NCBI RefSeq assembly: GCF_000720175.1
Contig: NZ_JOIX01000018.1
Coordinates: 124,001 to 188,000, forward strand
DNA: 64,000 nucleotides
Source: Streptomyces sp. NRRL S-337
GTDB lineage: Bacteria; Actinomycetota; Actinomycetes; Streptomycetales; Streptomycetaceae
Reading direction: 5' to 3'
Each line of letters opens with the position of its first letter. The first letter of the stretch is position 1. The position numbers and the translations under genes were made by a program. Below the pieces are notes generated by a model. It worked only from the letters and a program-made list of their open reading frames with translations. It was not told the DNA's origin and did not search any database. Positions 63,996-64,000 of this stretch are shown here, piece by piece.

Positions 63996-64000
63996 GACAG

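Overview
The window is a high-GC actinobacterial chromosome segment. GTG starts are frequent, coding regions have strong G/C third positions, and gene content and order match the Streptomyces core chromosome (a polyamine/GABA block, then dxr-rseP-ispG, proS, rimP-nusA-ylxR-infB-ylxP-rbfA-truB, ribF, then an ESX/type VII locus). I infer Streptomyces or a close relative. I saw no tRNA or rRNA genes, CRISPR arrays or insertion sequences.

Region 1 (1-24846) is dominated by amine catabolism. It holds two class III aminotransferases (645-2006 and gabT 17025-18374), three aldehyde dehydrogenases (2681, 8266, 23386), two polyamine-binding lipoproteins (4283, 9962), one polyamine ABC transporter (potA-potB-potC, 11272-14236) and an FAD-dependent amine oxidoreductase (14251). 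Regulators are an Lrp/AsnC protein (2009-2491) and a PucR-type activator (21413). Together they could import putrescine/spermidine and degrade it through 4-aminobutanal or gamma-glutamyl intermediates to GABA, succinate semialdehyde and succinate. Interspersed are a DUF2690 membrane protein, a deaminase probably acting on aminodeoxyfutalosine (menaquinone pathway), a NADAR protein, a PAP2 phosphatase and a VirD4-like membrane ATPase. A partial ABC-transporter ATPase sits at the left edge.

Region 2 (24847-49956) is mostly housekeeping. It has an acyl-CoA dehydrogenase, the isoprenoid genes dxr and ispG flanking an intramembrane protease, two GNAT acetyltransferases, proS, and the translation/transcription operon rimP-nusA-ylxR-infB-ylxP-rbfA-truB, then ribF. 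Oddities are an aminoglycoside-kinase-like protein that has lost its catalytic residues (34936-35847) and a 1376-residue protein fusing a degenerate trypsin-like domain to a P-loop NTPase-like region (44445-48575).

Region 3 (50635-63819) is a type VII secretion (ESX) locus. It encodes a Q-rich MinD-like ATPase, an unknown protein, EccE, EccB, the WXG100 pair EsxB/EsxA, a mycosin, a small helical protein, a large Gly-rich WxG protein and a second, compositionally distinct mycosin. EccC and EccD are not in the window and would be expected to the right. Four putative substrates carry a C-terminal YxxxD/E signal. The second mycosin is bracketed by two related 34-bp terminator hairpins, which suggests an added module. 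Regulatory palindromes occur in the eccE/eccB intergenic region and upstream of esxB.
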